A model generated the notes under the pieces. It was not told the origin of the DNA, did no database searches, and saw only the letters and a program-made list of their open reading frames with translations. Shown here in pieces: positions 12,817-24,136 of a stretch of DNA of 64,000 nucleotides. Source of the DNA: Galeopsis tetrahit (Eukaryota > Streptophyta > Magnoliopsida > Lamiales > Lamiaceae); contig OY776125.1 of NCBI GenBank assembly GCA_963675135.1, forward strand, positions 60,463,441-60,527,440, given 5' to 3'. How positions within the stretch are numbered: the stretch's first letter is position 1; each line of letters begins with the position of its first letter. Both the position numbers and the translations under genes were made by a program.

Positions 12817-15226
12817 AGTTGTTGTTTTTTCCAACACGTTGATAGTGAAATTAAGATTCGATAAATACGAAGATTTAGTGATTAGTTATCAAGAAAACAT
12901 TATTTTGTCTTTAATTTTCACAAAATTACATTCGTTTGTGAGAGTTTACGCTCACTCTAATGTGAAAACGCACTTTCTTTGTTTCTATCATTCTCTACTT
13001 TTCAAAAGTTTCAAGAGTTGCAAAGAGTTAACCATTACCAATACTTCTTTGTTCTAAAGTTCTTGTTTTGTCCAACACGTTGATAGCGAAATTTAGATTT
13101 GACAAATACGAAGATTTAGTGATGAGTTACCAAGAAAACATTATTTTGTCTTTAATTATCACAAAATTACACTCGTTAGTGAGAGTTTATGCTCATTCTA
13201 ATGTGAAAACGCACTTTCTTCAATTTTCTCATTCTCTATTTTTCAAAAGACTCAAGAATTGCAAAGAGTTAACCATTACCAATACATCTTTGTTCTAAAG
13301 TTGTTGTTTTTTCCAACACGTTGATAGTGAAATTAAGATTCGACAAATACGAAGATTTAGTGATTAGTTACCAAGAAAACATTATTTTGTCTTTAATTTT
13401 AACAAAATTACATTCGTTTGTGAGAGTTTATGCTCACTCTAATGTGAAATTGCACTTTCTTCGTCTCTATCATTCTCTACTTTTCAAAAGTTTCAAGAGT
13501 TGCAAAGAGTTAACCATTACGAATACTTCTTTGTTCTAAAGTTCTTGTTTTGTCCAACACGTTGATAGCGATATTTAGATTCGACAAATACGAAGATTTA
13601 GTGATGAGTTACCAAGAAAACATTATTTTGTCTTTAATTATCACAAAATTACACTCGTTAGTGAGAGTTTATGCTCATTCTAATATGAAAACGCGCTTTC
13701 TTCAATTTTCTCATTCTCTATTTTTCAAAAGACTCAAGAATTGCAAAGAGTTAACCATTACCAATACATCTTTGTTCTAAAGTTGTTGTTTTTTCCAACA
13801 CGTTGATAGTGAAATTAAGATTCGATAAATACGAAGATTTAGTGATTAGTTACCAAGAAAACATTAGTTTGTCTTTAATTTTCACAAAATTACACTCGTT
13901 AGTGAGAGTTTATGCTCACACTAATGTGAAAACGCACTTTCTTCGTTTCTATCATTCTCTACTTTTCAAAAGTTTCAAGAGTTGGAAAGAGTTAACAATT
14001 ACCAATACTTCTTTGTTCTAAAGTTCTTGTTTTGTCCAACACGTTGATAGTGAAATTAAGATTCGATAAATACGAAGATTTAGTGATTAGTTACCAAGAA
14101 AACATTATTTTGTCTTTAATTTTCACAAAATTACATTCGTTTGTGAGAGTTTATGCTCACTCTAATGTGAAATTGCACTTTCTTCGTCTCTATCATTCTC
14201 TACTTTTCAAAAGTTTCAAGAGTTGCAAAGAGTTAACCATTACCAATACTTCTTTGTTCTAAAGTTCTTGTTTTGTCCAACACGTTGATAGCGATATTTA
14301 GATTCGACAAATACGAAGATTTAGTGATGAGTTACCAAGAAAACATTATTTTGTCTTTAATTATCACAAAATTACACTCGTTAGTGAGAGTTTATGCTCA
14401 TTCTAATATGAAAACGCGCTTTCTTCAATTTTCTCATTCTCTATTTTTCAAAAGACTCAAGAATTGCAAAGAGTTAACCATTACCAATACATCTTTGTTC
14501 TAAAGTTGTTGTTTTTTCCAACACGTTGATAGTGAAATTAAGATTCGATAAATACGAAGATTTAGTGATTAGTTACCAAGAAAACATTAGTTTGTCTTTA
14601 ATTTTCACAAAATTACACTCGTTAGTGAGAGTTTATGCTCACACTAATGTGAAAACGCACTTTCTTCGTTTCTATCATTCTCTACTTTTCAAAAGTTTCA
14701 AGAGTTGGAAAGAGTTAACAATTACCAATACTTCTTTGTTCTAAAGTTCTTGTTTTGTCCAACACGTTGATAGTGAAATTAAGATTCGATAAATACGAAG
14801 ATTTAGTGATTAGTTACCAAGAAAACATTATTTTGTCTTTAATTTTCACAAAATTACACTCGTTAGTGAGAGTTTATGCTCACTCTAATGTGAAAACGCA
14901 CTTTCTTCGTTTCTATCATTCTCTACTTTTCAAAAGTTTCAAGAGTTGCATAGAGTTAACCATTACCAATACTTCTTTGTTCTAAAGTTGTTGTTTTGTC
15001 CAACACGTTGATAGCGAAATTTAGATTCGACAAATACGAAGATTTAGTGATTAGTTACCAAGAAAACATTATTTTGTCTTTAATTATCACAAAATTACAC
15101 TCGTTAGTGAGAGTTTATGCTCATTCTAATGTGAAAACGCACTTTCTTCATTTTTCTCATTCTCTATTTTTCAAAAGACTCAAGAATTGCAAAGAGTTAA
15201 CCATTACCAATACATCTTTGTTCTAA
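12817..15226 (+). repeat. Region I HOR copy, 10 monomers
   Basis: Order: CF, M, LIL, IAIF, ISLS/TN-SWK, LHF, IAIF, ISLS/TN-SWK, B, FLHF. Compared with its neighbours it skips Q and ISLS after M. The unit 13299-13539 begins like Q ('gattcgacaaa') and continues like LIL ('attttaacaaaa', 'gaaattgcac'), so it marks the crossover that removed them. The unit ending 14985 has a private 'gcatagag'. Confidence 0.75.
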
Positions 15227-17801
15227 AGTTGTTGTTTTTTCCAACACGTTGATAGTGAAATTAAGATTCGATAAATACGAAGATTTAGTGATTAGTTACC
15301 AAGAAAACATTATTTTGTCTTTAATTTTCACAAAATTACATTCGTTTGTGAGAGTTTACGCTCACTCTAATGTGAAAACGCACTTTCTTTGTTTCTATCA
15401 TTCTCTACTTTTCAAAAGTTTCAAGAGTTGCAAAGAGTTAACCATTACCAATACTTCTTTGTTCTAAAGTTCTTGTTTTGTCCAACACGTTGATAGCGAA
15501 ATTTAGATTTGACAAATACGAAGATTTAGTGATGAGTTACCAAGAAAACATTATTTTGTCTTTAATTATCACAAAATTACACTCGTTAGTGAGAGTTTAT
15601 GCTCATTCTAATGTGAAAACGCACTTTCTTCAATTTTCTCATTCTCTATTTTTCAAAAGACTCAAGAATTGCAAAGAGTTAACCATTACCAATACATCTT
15701 TGTTCTAAAGTTGTTGTTTTTTCCAACACGTTGATAGTGAAATTAAGATTCGACAAATACGAAGATTTAGTGATTAGTTACCAAGAAAACATTATTTTGT
15801 CTTTAATTTTCACAAAATTACACTCGTTAGTGAGAGTTTATGCTCATTCTAATGTGAAAACGCACTTTCTTCAATTTTCTCATTCTCTATTTTTCAAAAG
15901 ACTCAAGAATTGCAAAGAGTTAACCATTACCAATACATCTTTGTTCTAAAGTTGTTGTTTTATCCAACACGTTGATAGTGAAATTAAGATTCGATAAATA
16001 CGAAGATTTAGTGATTAGTTACCAAGAAAACATTAGTTTGTCTTTAATTTTCACAAAATTACACTCGTTAGTGAGAGTTTATGCTCACTCTAATGTGAAA
16101 ACGCACTTTCTTCGTTTCTATCATTCTCTACTTTTCAAAAGTTTCAAGAGTTGCAAAGAGTTAACAATTACCAATACTTCTTTGTTCTAAAGTTCTTGTT
16201 TTGTCCAACACGTTGATAGTGAAATTAAGATTCGATAAATACGAAGATTTAGTGATTAGTTACCAAGAAAACATTATTTTGTCTTTAATTTTAACAAAAT
16301 TACATTCGTTTGTGAGAGTTTATGCTCACTCTAATGTGAAATTGCACTTTCTTCGTCTCTATCATTCTCTACTTTTCAAAAGTTTCAAGAGTTGCAAAGA
16401 GTTAACCATTACGAATACTTCTTTGTTCTAAAGTTCTTGTTTTGTCCAACACGTTGATAGCGATATTTAGATTCGACAAATACGAAGATTTAGTGATGAG
16501 TTACCAAGAAAACATTATTTTGTCTTTAATTATCACAAAATTACACTCGTTAGTGAGAGTTTATGCTCATTCTAATATGAAAACGCGCTTTCTTCAATTT
16601 TCTCATTCTCTATTTTTCAAAAGACTCAAGAATTGCAAAGAGTTAACCATTACCAATACATCTTTGTTCTAAAGTTGTTGTTTTTTCCAACACGTTGATA
16701 GTGAAATTAAGATTCGATAAATACGAAGATTTAGTGATTAGTTACCAAGAAAACATTAGTTTGTCTTTAATTTTCACAAAATTACACTCGTTAGTGAGAG
16801 TTTATGCTCACACTAATGTGAAAACGCACTTTCTTCGTTTCTATCATTCTCTACTTTTCAAAAGTTTCAAGAGTTGGAAAGAGTTAACAATTACCAATAC
16901 TTCTTTGTTCTAAAGTTCTTGTTTTGTCCAACACGTTGATAGTGAAATTAAGATTCGATAAATACGAAGATTTAGTGATTAGTTACCAAGAAAACATTAT
17001 TTTGTCTTTAATTTTCACAAAATTACATTCGTTTGTGAGAGTTTATGCTCACTCTAATGTGAAATTGCACTTTCTTCGTCTCTATCATTCTCTACTTTTC
17101 AAAAGATTCAAGAGTTGCAAAGAGTTAACCATTACCAATACTTCTTTGTTCTAAACTTCTTGTTTTGTCCAACACGTTGATAGCGAAATTTAGATTCGAC
17201 AAATACGAAGATTTAGTGATGAGTTACCAAGAAAACATTATTTTGTCTTTAATTATCACAAAATTACACTCGTTAGTGAGAGTTTATGCTCATTCTAATG
17301 TGAAAACGCACGTTCTTCAATTTTCTCATTCTCTATTTTTCAAAAGACTCAAGAATTGCAAAGAGTTAACCATTACCAATACATCTTTGTTCTAAAGTTG
17401 TTGTTTTTTCCAACACGTTGATAGTGAAATTAAGATTCGATAAATACGAAGATTTAGTGATAATGTGAAAACGCACTTTCTTCGTTTCTATCATTCTCTA
17501 CTTTTCAAAAGTTTCAAGAGTTGCAAAGAGTTAACCATTACCAATACTTCTTTGTTCTAAAGTTGTTGTTTTGTCCAACACGTTGATAGCGAAATTTAGA
17601 TTCGACAAATACGAAGATTTAGTGATTAGTTACCAAGAAAACATTATTTTGTCTTTAATTATCACAAAATTACACTCGTTAGTGAGAGTTTATGCTCATT
17701 CTAATGTGAAAACGCACTTTCTTCATTTTTCTCATTCTCTATTTTTCAAAAGACTCAAGAATTGCAAAGAGTTAACCATTACCAATACATCTTTGTTCTA
17801 A
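15227..17801 (+). repeat. Region I HOR copy, 11 units, near-copy of 10242-12816
   Basis: Matches 10242-12816 unit by unit, including the 165-bp monomer, the 'cgcacgttc' unit and the spacer variant 'taaacttcttg'. The only differences I noticed in these blocks are isolated bases, such as 'aaaagattcaag' near 17103 where the other copy has 'aaaagtttcaag'. This makes it a recent duplication at 4,985-bp spacing. Confidence 0.8.
17396..17560 (+). repeat. 165-bp deleted monomer, copy 2
   Basis: Same junction as copy 1, at 17461/17462, exactly 4,985 bp downstream and in the same monomer context. It is the same event carried by a segmental duplication. Confidence 0.92.
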
Positions 17802-18834
17802 AGTTGTTGTTTTTTCCAACACGTTGATAGTGAAATTAAGATTCGATAAATACGAAGATTTAGTGATTAGTTATCAAGAAAACATTATTTTGTCTTTAAT
17901 TTTCACAAAATTACATTCGTTTGTGAGAGTTTACGCTCACTCTAATGTGAAAACGCACTTTCTTTGTTTCTATCATTCTCTACTTTTCAAAAGTTTCAAG
18001 AGTTGCAAAGAGTTAACCATTACCAATACTTCTTTGTTCTAAAGTTCTTGTTTTGTCCAACACGTTGATAGCGAAATTTAGATTTGACAAATACGAAGAT
18101 TTAGTGATGAGTTACCAAGAAAACATTATTTTGTCTTTAATTATCACAAAATTACACTCGTTAGTGAGAGTTTATGCTCATTCTAATGTGAAAACGCACT
18201 TTCTTCAATTTTCTCATTCTCTATTTTTCAAAAGACTCAAGAATTGCAAAGAGTTAACCATTACCAATACATCTTTGTTCTAAAGTTGTTGTTTTTTCCA
18301 ACACGTTGATAGTGAAATTAAGATTCGACAAATACGAAGATTTAGTGATTAGTTACCAAGAAAACATTATTTTGTCTTTAATTTTCACAAAATTACACTC
18401 GTTAGTGAGAGTTTATGCTCATTCTAATGTGAAAACGCACTTTCTTCAATTTTCTCATTCTCTATTTTTCAAAAGACTCAAGAATTGCAAAGAGTTAACC
18501 ATTACCAATACATCTTTGTTCTAAAGTTGTTGTTTTATCCAACACGTTGATAGTGAAATTAAGATTCGATAAATACGAAGATTTAGTGATTAGTTACCAA
18601 GAAAACATTAGTTTGTCTTTAATTTTCACAAAATTACACTCGTTAGTGAGAGTTTATGCTCACTCTAATGTGAAAACGCACTTTCTTCGTTTCTATCATT
18701 CTCTACTTTTCAAAAGTTTCAAGAGTTGCAAAGATAATGTGAAAACGCACTTTCTTCGTTTCTATCATTCTCTACTTTTCAAAAGTTTCAAGAGTTGCAA
18801 AGAGTTAACCATTACCAATACTTCTTTGTTCTAA
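17802..18834 (+). repeat. Region I HOR copy, truncated at the domain boundary
   Basis: Opens like the other region I HORs (CF with 'ttatcaag', then M, then Q). It ends in the fourth unit, an ISLS monomer enlarged to 310 bp. The expected LIL, IAIF and later units are missing, and region II begins directly. Confidence 0.75.
18525..18834 (+). repeat. 310-bp monomer with 69-bp internal tandem duplication
   Basis: The segment 18666-18734 is repeated as 18735-18803, from 'taatgtgaaaacg' to 'ttgcaaaga'. The duplication adds 23 codons, so the open frame stays open for 95 codons. This unit is the last of region I: region II classes begin at the next base. Alternatively it is a junction between two partial monomers, not a simple duplication. 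Confidence 0.88.
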
Positions 18835-19316
18835 AGTTGTTGTTTTGTCCAACACGTTGATAGCGAAATTTAGATTCGACAAATACGAAGATTTAGTGAT
18901 TAGTTACCAAGAAAACATTATTTTGTCTTTAATTATCACAAAATTACACTCGTTAGTGAGAGTTTATGCTCATTCTAATGTGAAAACGCACTTTCTTTAG
19001 TTTTCTCATTCTCTATTTTTCAAAAGACTCAAGAATTGCAGAGAGTTAACCATTACCAATACATCTTTGTTCTAAAGTTGTTGTTTTTTCCAACACGTTG
19101 ATAGTGAAATTAAGATTCGATAAATACGAAGATTTAGTGATTAGTTACCAAGAAAACATTGTTTTGTCTTTAATTTTCACAAAATTACATTCGTTTGTGA
19201 GAGTTTATGCTCACTCTAATGTGAAAACGCACTTTCTTCGTTTATATCATTCTCTACTTTTCAAAAGTTTCAAGAGTTGCAAAGAGTTAACCATTACCAA
19301 TACTTCTTTGTTCTAA
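18835..19316 (+). repeat. First region II units (e-f)
   Basis: Two monomers, e then f. They form the tail of a region II HOR whose body is absent. The e unit has the fixed 'tttagttttctc' and 'gcagagag', and the f unit has 'cattgtttt' and 'tttatatcatt'. They directly follow the 310-bp boundary monomer. Confidence 0.8.
19076..19316 (+). repeat. Representative monomer, class f (HOR terminator)
   Basis: Family B with 'cattgtttt' and 'cgtttatatcatt'. Two sub-variants exist, 'gttttgtc' and 'gttttatc'. There are 18 copies, one per HOR, each preceded by e and followed by a. It is the best single marker of the region II HOR phase. Confidence 0.88.
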
Positions 19317-19557
19317 AGTTCTTGTTTTGTCCAACACGTTGATAGCGAAATTTAGATTCGACAAATACGAAGATTTAGTGATTAGTTACCAAGAAAACAT
19401 TATTTTGTCTTTAATTATCACAAAATTACACTCGTTAGTGAGAGTTTATGCTCATTCTAATGTGAAAACGCACTTTCTTCAATTTTCTCATTCTCTATTT
19501 TTCAAAAGACTCAAGAATTGCAAAGAGTTAACCATTACCAATACATCTTTGTTCTAA
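19317..19557 (+). repeat. Representative monomer, class a (family A)
   Basis: Family A reference: 'gcgaaattt', 'gattcgac', 'attatc', 'cactcgttag', 'gctcattc', 'caattttctc', 'tctatttttc', 'aagactcaagaattgc', 'atacatc'. Class a2 (for example 20040-20280) differs by 'cagttttctc'. It opens each region II HOR. Confidence 0.88.
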
Positions 19558-19798
19558 AGTTGTTGTTTTTTCCAACACGTTGATAGTGAAATTAAGATTC
19601 GATAAATACGAAGATTTAGTGATTAGTTACCAAGAAAACATTATTTTGTCTTTAATTTTCACAAAATTACATTCGTTTGTGAGAGTTTATGCACACTCTA
19701 ATGTGAAAACGCACTTTCTTCGTTTCTATCAATCTCTACTTTTCAAAAGTTTCAAGAGTTGCAAAGAGTTAACCATTACCAATACTTCTTTGTTCTAA
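19558..19798 (+). repeat. Representative monomer, class b
   Basis: Family B with 'atgcacactc' in place of 'atgctcactc' and 'tatcaatc' in place of 'tatcattc'. The first change breaks the GTGAG/CTCAC dyad. The class is second in most region II HORs. Confidence 0.87.
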
Positions 19799-20039
19799 AG
19801 TTCTTGTTTTGTCCAACACGTTGATAGCGAAATTTAGATTCGACAAATACGAAGATTTAGTGATTAGTTACCAAGAAAACATTATTTTGTCTTTAATTTT
19901 CACAAAATTACATTCGTTTGTGAGAGTTTATGCTCACTCTAATGTGAAAACGCACTTTCTTCGTTTCTATCATTCTCTACTTTTCAAAAGTTTCAAGAGT
20001 TGGAAAGAGTTAACCATTACCAATACTTCTTTGTTCTAA
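19799..20039 (+). repeat. Representative monomer, class c
   Basis: Starts like family A ('gcgaaattt', 'gattcgac') and continues as family B ('attttc', 'cgtttgtg'), with 'gttggaaag' replacing 'gttgcaaag'. The class itself is therefore an A/B mosaic. It is third in most HORs. Confidence 0.85.
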
Positions 20040-20280
20040 AGTTGTTGTTTTGTCCAACACATTGATAGCGAAATTTAGATTCGACAAATACGAAGATTTA
20101 GTGATTAGTTACCAAGAAAACATTATTTTGTCTTTAATTATCACAAAATTACACTCGTTAGTGAGAGTTTATGCTCATTCTAATGTGAAAACGCACTTTC
20201 TTCAGTTTTCTCATTCTCTATTTTTCAAAAGACTCAAGAATTGCAAAGAGTTAACCATTACCAATACATCTTTGTTCTAA

Positions 20281-20521
20281 AGTTGTTGTTTTTTCCAACA
20301 CGTTGATAGTGAAATTAAGATTCGATAAATACGAAGATTTAGTGATTAGTTACCAAGAAAACATTATTTTGTCTTTAATTTTCACAAAAGTACATTCGTT
20401 TGTGAGAGTTTATGCTCACTCTAATGTGAAAACGCACTTTCTTCGTTTCTATCATTCTCTACTTTTCAAAAGTTTCAAGAGTTGCAAAGAGTTAACCATT
20501 ACCAATACTTCTTTGTTCTAA
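20281..20521 (+). repeat. Representative monomer, class d
   Basis: Family B with 'cacaaaagtaca' in place of 'cacaaaattaca', which shortens the TAATTTT/AAAATTA dyad. Usually followed by e. Confidence 0.87.
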
Positions 20522-21003
20522 AGTTGTTGTTTTGTCCAACACGTTGATAGCGAAATTTAGATTCGACAAATACGAAGATTTAGTGATTAGTTACCAAGAA
20601 AACATTATTTTGTCTTTAATTATCACAAAATTACACTCGTTAGTGAGAGTTTATGCTCATTCTAATGTGAAAACGCACTTTCTTCAGTTTTCTCATTCTC
20701 TATTTTTCAAAAGACTCAAGAATTGCAAAGAGTTAACCATTACCAATACATCTTTGTTCTAAAGTTGTTGTTTTTTCCAACACGTTGATAGTGAAATTAA
20801 GATTCGATAAATACGAAGATTTAGTGATTAGTTACCAAGAAAACATTATTTTGTCTTTAATTTTCACAAAAGTACATTCGTTTGTGAGAGTTTATGCTCA
20901 CTCTAATGTGAAAACGCACTTTCTTCGTTTCTATCATTCTCTACTTTTCAAAAGTTTCAAGAGTTGCAAAGAGTTAACCATTACCAATACTTCTTTGTTC
21001 TAA

Positions 21004-21244
21004 AGTTGTTGTTTTGTCCAACACGTTGATAGCGAAATTTAGATTCGACAAATACGAAGATTTAGTGATTAGTTACCAAGAAAACATTATTTTGTCTTTA
21101 ATTATCACAAAATTACACTCGTTAGTGAGAGTTTATGCTCATTCTAATGTGAAAACGCACTTTCTTTAGTTTTCTCATTCTCTATTTTTCAAAAGACTCA
21201 AGAATTGCAGAGAGTTAACCATTACCAATACATCTTTGTTCTAA
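21004..21244 (+). repeat. Representative monomer, class e (fixed TAG)
   Basis: Family A with 'ctttctttagttttctc', a CAG-to-TAG change relative to a2 in the recurrent frame, plus 'gcagagag'. I count 27 e units, all in region II. It sits immediately before f or in d-e repeats. Confidence 0.9.
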
Positions 21245-21485
21245 AGTTGTTGTTTTTTCCAACACGTTGATAGTGAAATTAAGATTCGATAAATACGAAG
21301 ATTTAGTGATTAGTTACCAAGAAAACATTGTTTTATCTTTAATTTTCACAAAATTACATTCGTTTGTGAGAGTTTATGCTCACTCTAATGTGAAAACGCA
21401 CTTTCTTCGTTTATATCATTCTCTACTTTTCAAAAGTTTCAAGAGTTGCAAAGAGTTAACCATTACCAATACTTCTTTGTTCTAA

Positions 21486-23654
21486 AGTTCTTGTTTTGTC
21501 CAACACGTTGATAGCGAAATTTAGATTCGACAAATACGAAGATTTAGTGATTAGTTACCAAGAAAACATTATTTTGTCTTTAATTATCACAAAATTACAC
21601 TCGTTAGTGAGAGTTTATGCTCATTCTAATGTGAAAACGCACTTTCTTCAATTTTCTCATTCTCTATTTTTCAAAAGACTCAAGAATTGCAAAGAGTTAA
21701 CCATTACCAATACATCTTTGTTCTAAAGTTGTTGTTTTTTCCAACACGTTGATAGTGAAATTAAGATTCGATAAATACGAAGATTTAGTGATTAGTTACC
21801 AAGAAAACATTATTTTGTCTTTAATTTTCACAAAATTACATTCGTTTGTGAGAGTTTATGCACACTCTAATGTGAAAACGCACTTTCTTCGTTTCTATCA
21901 ATCTCTACTTTTCAAAAGTTTCAAGAGTTGCAAAGAGTTAACCATTACCAATACTTCTTTGTTCTAAAGTTCTTGTTTTGTCCAACACGTTGATAGCGAA
22001 ATTTAGATTCGACAAATACGAAGATTTAGTGATTAGTTACCAAGAAAACATTATTTTGTCTTTAATTTTCACAAAATTACATTCGTTTGTGAGAGTTTAT
22101 GCTCACTCTAATGTGAAAACGCACTTTCTTCGTTTCTATCATTCTCTACTTTTCAAAAGTTTCAAGAGTTGGAAAGAGTTAACCATTACCAATACTTCTT
22201 TGTTCTAAAGTTGTTGTTTTGTCCAACACATTGATAGCGAAATTTAGATTCGACAAATACGAAGATTTAGTGATTAGTTACCAAGAAAACATTATTTTGT
22301 CTTTAATTATCACAAAATTACACTCGTTAGTGAGAGTTTATGCTCATTCTAATGTGAAAACGCACTTTCTTCAGTTTTCTCATTCTCTATTTTTCAAAAG
22401 ACTCAAGAATTGCAAAGAGTTAACCATTACCAATACATCTTTGTTCTAAAGTTGTTGTTTTTTCCAACACGTTGATAGTGAAATTAAGATTCGATAAATA
22501 CGAAGATTTAGTGATTAGTTACCAAGAAAACATTATTTTGTCTTTAATTTTCACAAAAGTACATTCGTTTGTGAGAGTTTATGCTCACTCTAATGTGAAA
22601 ACGCACTTTCTTCGTTTCTATCATTCTCTACTTTTCAAAAGTTTCAAGAGTTGCAAAGAGTTAACCATTACCAATACTTCTTTGTTCTAAAGTTGTTGTT
22701 TTGTCCAACACGTTGATAGCGAAATTTAGATTCGACAAATACGAAGATTTAGTGATTAGTTACCAAGAAAACATTATTTTGTCTTTAATTATCACAAAAT
22801 TACACTCGTTAGTGAGAGTTTATGCTCATTCTAATGTGAAAACGCACTTTCTTCAGTTTTCTCATTCTCTATTTTTCAAAAGACTCAAGAATTGCAAAGA
22901 GTTAACCATTACCAATACATCTTTGTTCTAAAGTTGTTGTTTTTTCCAACACGTTGATAGTGAAATTAAGATTCGATAAATACGAAGATTTAGTGATTAG
23001 TTACCAAGAAAACATTATTTTGTCTTTAATTTTCACAAAAGTACATTCGTTTGTGAGAGTTTATGCTCACTCTAATGTGAAAACGCACTTTCTTCGTTTC
23101 TATCATTCTCTACTTTTCAAAAGTTTCAAGAGTTGCAAAGAGTTAACCATTACCAATACTTCTTTGTTCTAAAGTTGTTGTTTTGTCCAACACGTTGATA
23201 GCGAAATTTAGATTCGACAAATACGAAGATTTAGTGATTAGTTACCAAGAAAACATTATTTTGTCTTTAATTATCACAAAATTACACTCGTTAGTGAGAG
23301 TTTATGCTCATTCTAATGTGAAAACGCACTTTCTTTAGTTTTCTCATTCTCTATTTTTCAAAAGACTCAAGAATTGCAGAGAGTTAACCATTACCAATAC
23401 ATCTTTGTTCTAAAGTTGTTGTTTTTTCCAACACGTTGATAGTGAAATTAAGATTCGATAAATACGAAGATTTAGTGATTAGTTACCAAGAAAACATTGT
23501 TTTATCTTTAATTTTCACAAAATTACATTCGTTTGTGAGAGTTTATGCTCACTCTAATGTGAAAACGCACTTTCTTCGTTTATATCATTCTCTACTTTTC
23601 AAAAGTTTCAAGAGTTGCAAAGAGTTAACCATTACCAATACTTCTTTGTTCTAA
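21486..23654 (+). repeat. Region II HOR U2, 9 monomers (2,169 bp)
   Basis: Order a-b-c-a2-d-a2-d-e-f, the same as U1. It shares the private 'caacacattgat' (near 22226) and the same f variant ('cattgttttatc'). I saw no difference between U1 and U2 by eye. They look like a recent tandem duplication of one 2,169-bp block. Confidence 0.82.
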
Positions 23655-23895
23655 AGTTCTTGTTTTGTCCAACACGTTGATAGCGAAATTTAGATTCGAC
23701 AAATACGAAGATTTAGTGATTAGATACCAAGAAAACATTATTTTGTCTTTAATTATCACAAAATTACACTCGTTAGTGAGAGTTTATGCTCATTCTAATG
23801 TGAAAACGCACTTTCTTCAATTTTCTCATTCTCTATTTTTCAAAAGACTCAAGAATTGCAAAGAGTTAACCATTACCAATACATCTTTGTTCTAA

Positions 23896-24136
23896 AGTTG
23901 TTGTTTTTTCCAACACGTTGATAGTGAAATTAAGATTCGATAAATACGAAGATTTAGTGATTAGTTACCAAGAAAACATTATTTTGTCTGTAATTTTCAC
24001 AAAATTACATTCGTTTGTGAGAGTTTATGCTCACTCTAATGTGAAAACGCACTTTCTTCAATTTTCTCATTCTCTATTTTTTAAAAGACTCAAGAATTGC
24101 AAAGAGTTAACCATTCCCAATACATCTTTGTTCTAA
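23896..24136 (+). repeat. Representative monomer, class g (B-to-A mosaic)
   Basis: The first half is family B with 'tctgtaatttt' and 'cgtttgtg'. The second half is family A ('caattttctc', 'aagactcaag', 'atacatc') with 'attcccaatac'. The switch lies between 'gctcactc' and 'cttcaatttt'. Sub-variants have 'cgcacattc' or 'tattttttaaaag'. Confidence 0.86.

Larger units (their letters stand above)
1..18834 (+). repeat. Region I: first HOR domain (FLHF/CF-anchored)
   Basis: This part holds 78 complete monomers after the 123-bp left partial. The recurring landmark is an FLHF unit (family A with 'cttcatttttctc') followed by a CF unit (family B with 'ctttgtttc' and 'tttacgctc'). FLHF units begin at 124, 7109, 10001, 12576, 14986 and 17561. 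CF units end at 605, 4698, 7590, 10482, 13057, 15467 and 18042. Diagnostic variants absent from region II include 'gcgatattt', 'gtgatgag', 'cattagttt', 'gaaattgcac' and 'ctcacactaatg'. HOR length is 10-12 monomers where regular. The domain ends at the 310-bp monomer. Confidence 0.85.
19317..21485 (+). repeat. Region II HOR U1, 9 monomers (2,169 bp)
   Basis: Order a-b-c-a2-d-a2-d-e-f. The a2-d pair is doubled. The first a2 unit has a private 'caacacattgat' (near 20057) that the next HOR copy shares. Confidence 0.82.

Noticed and set aside
18547..18834. 95-codon open frame as a distinct longer gene
   Set aside because: It is the ordinary monomer frame lengthened by the 69-bp duplication, which happens to be a multiple of 3.
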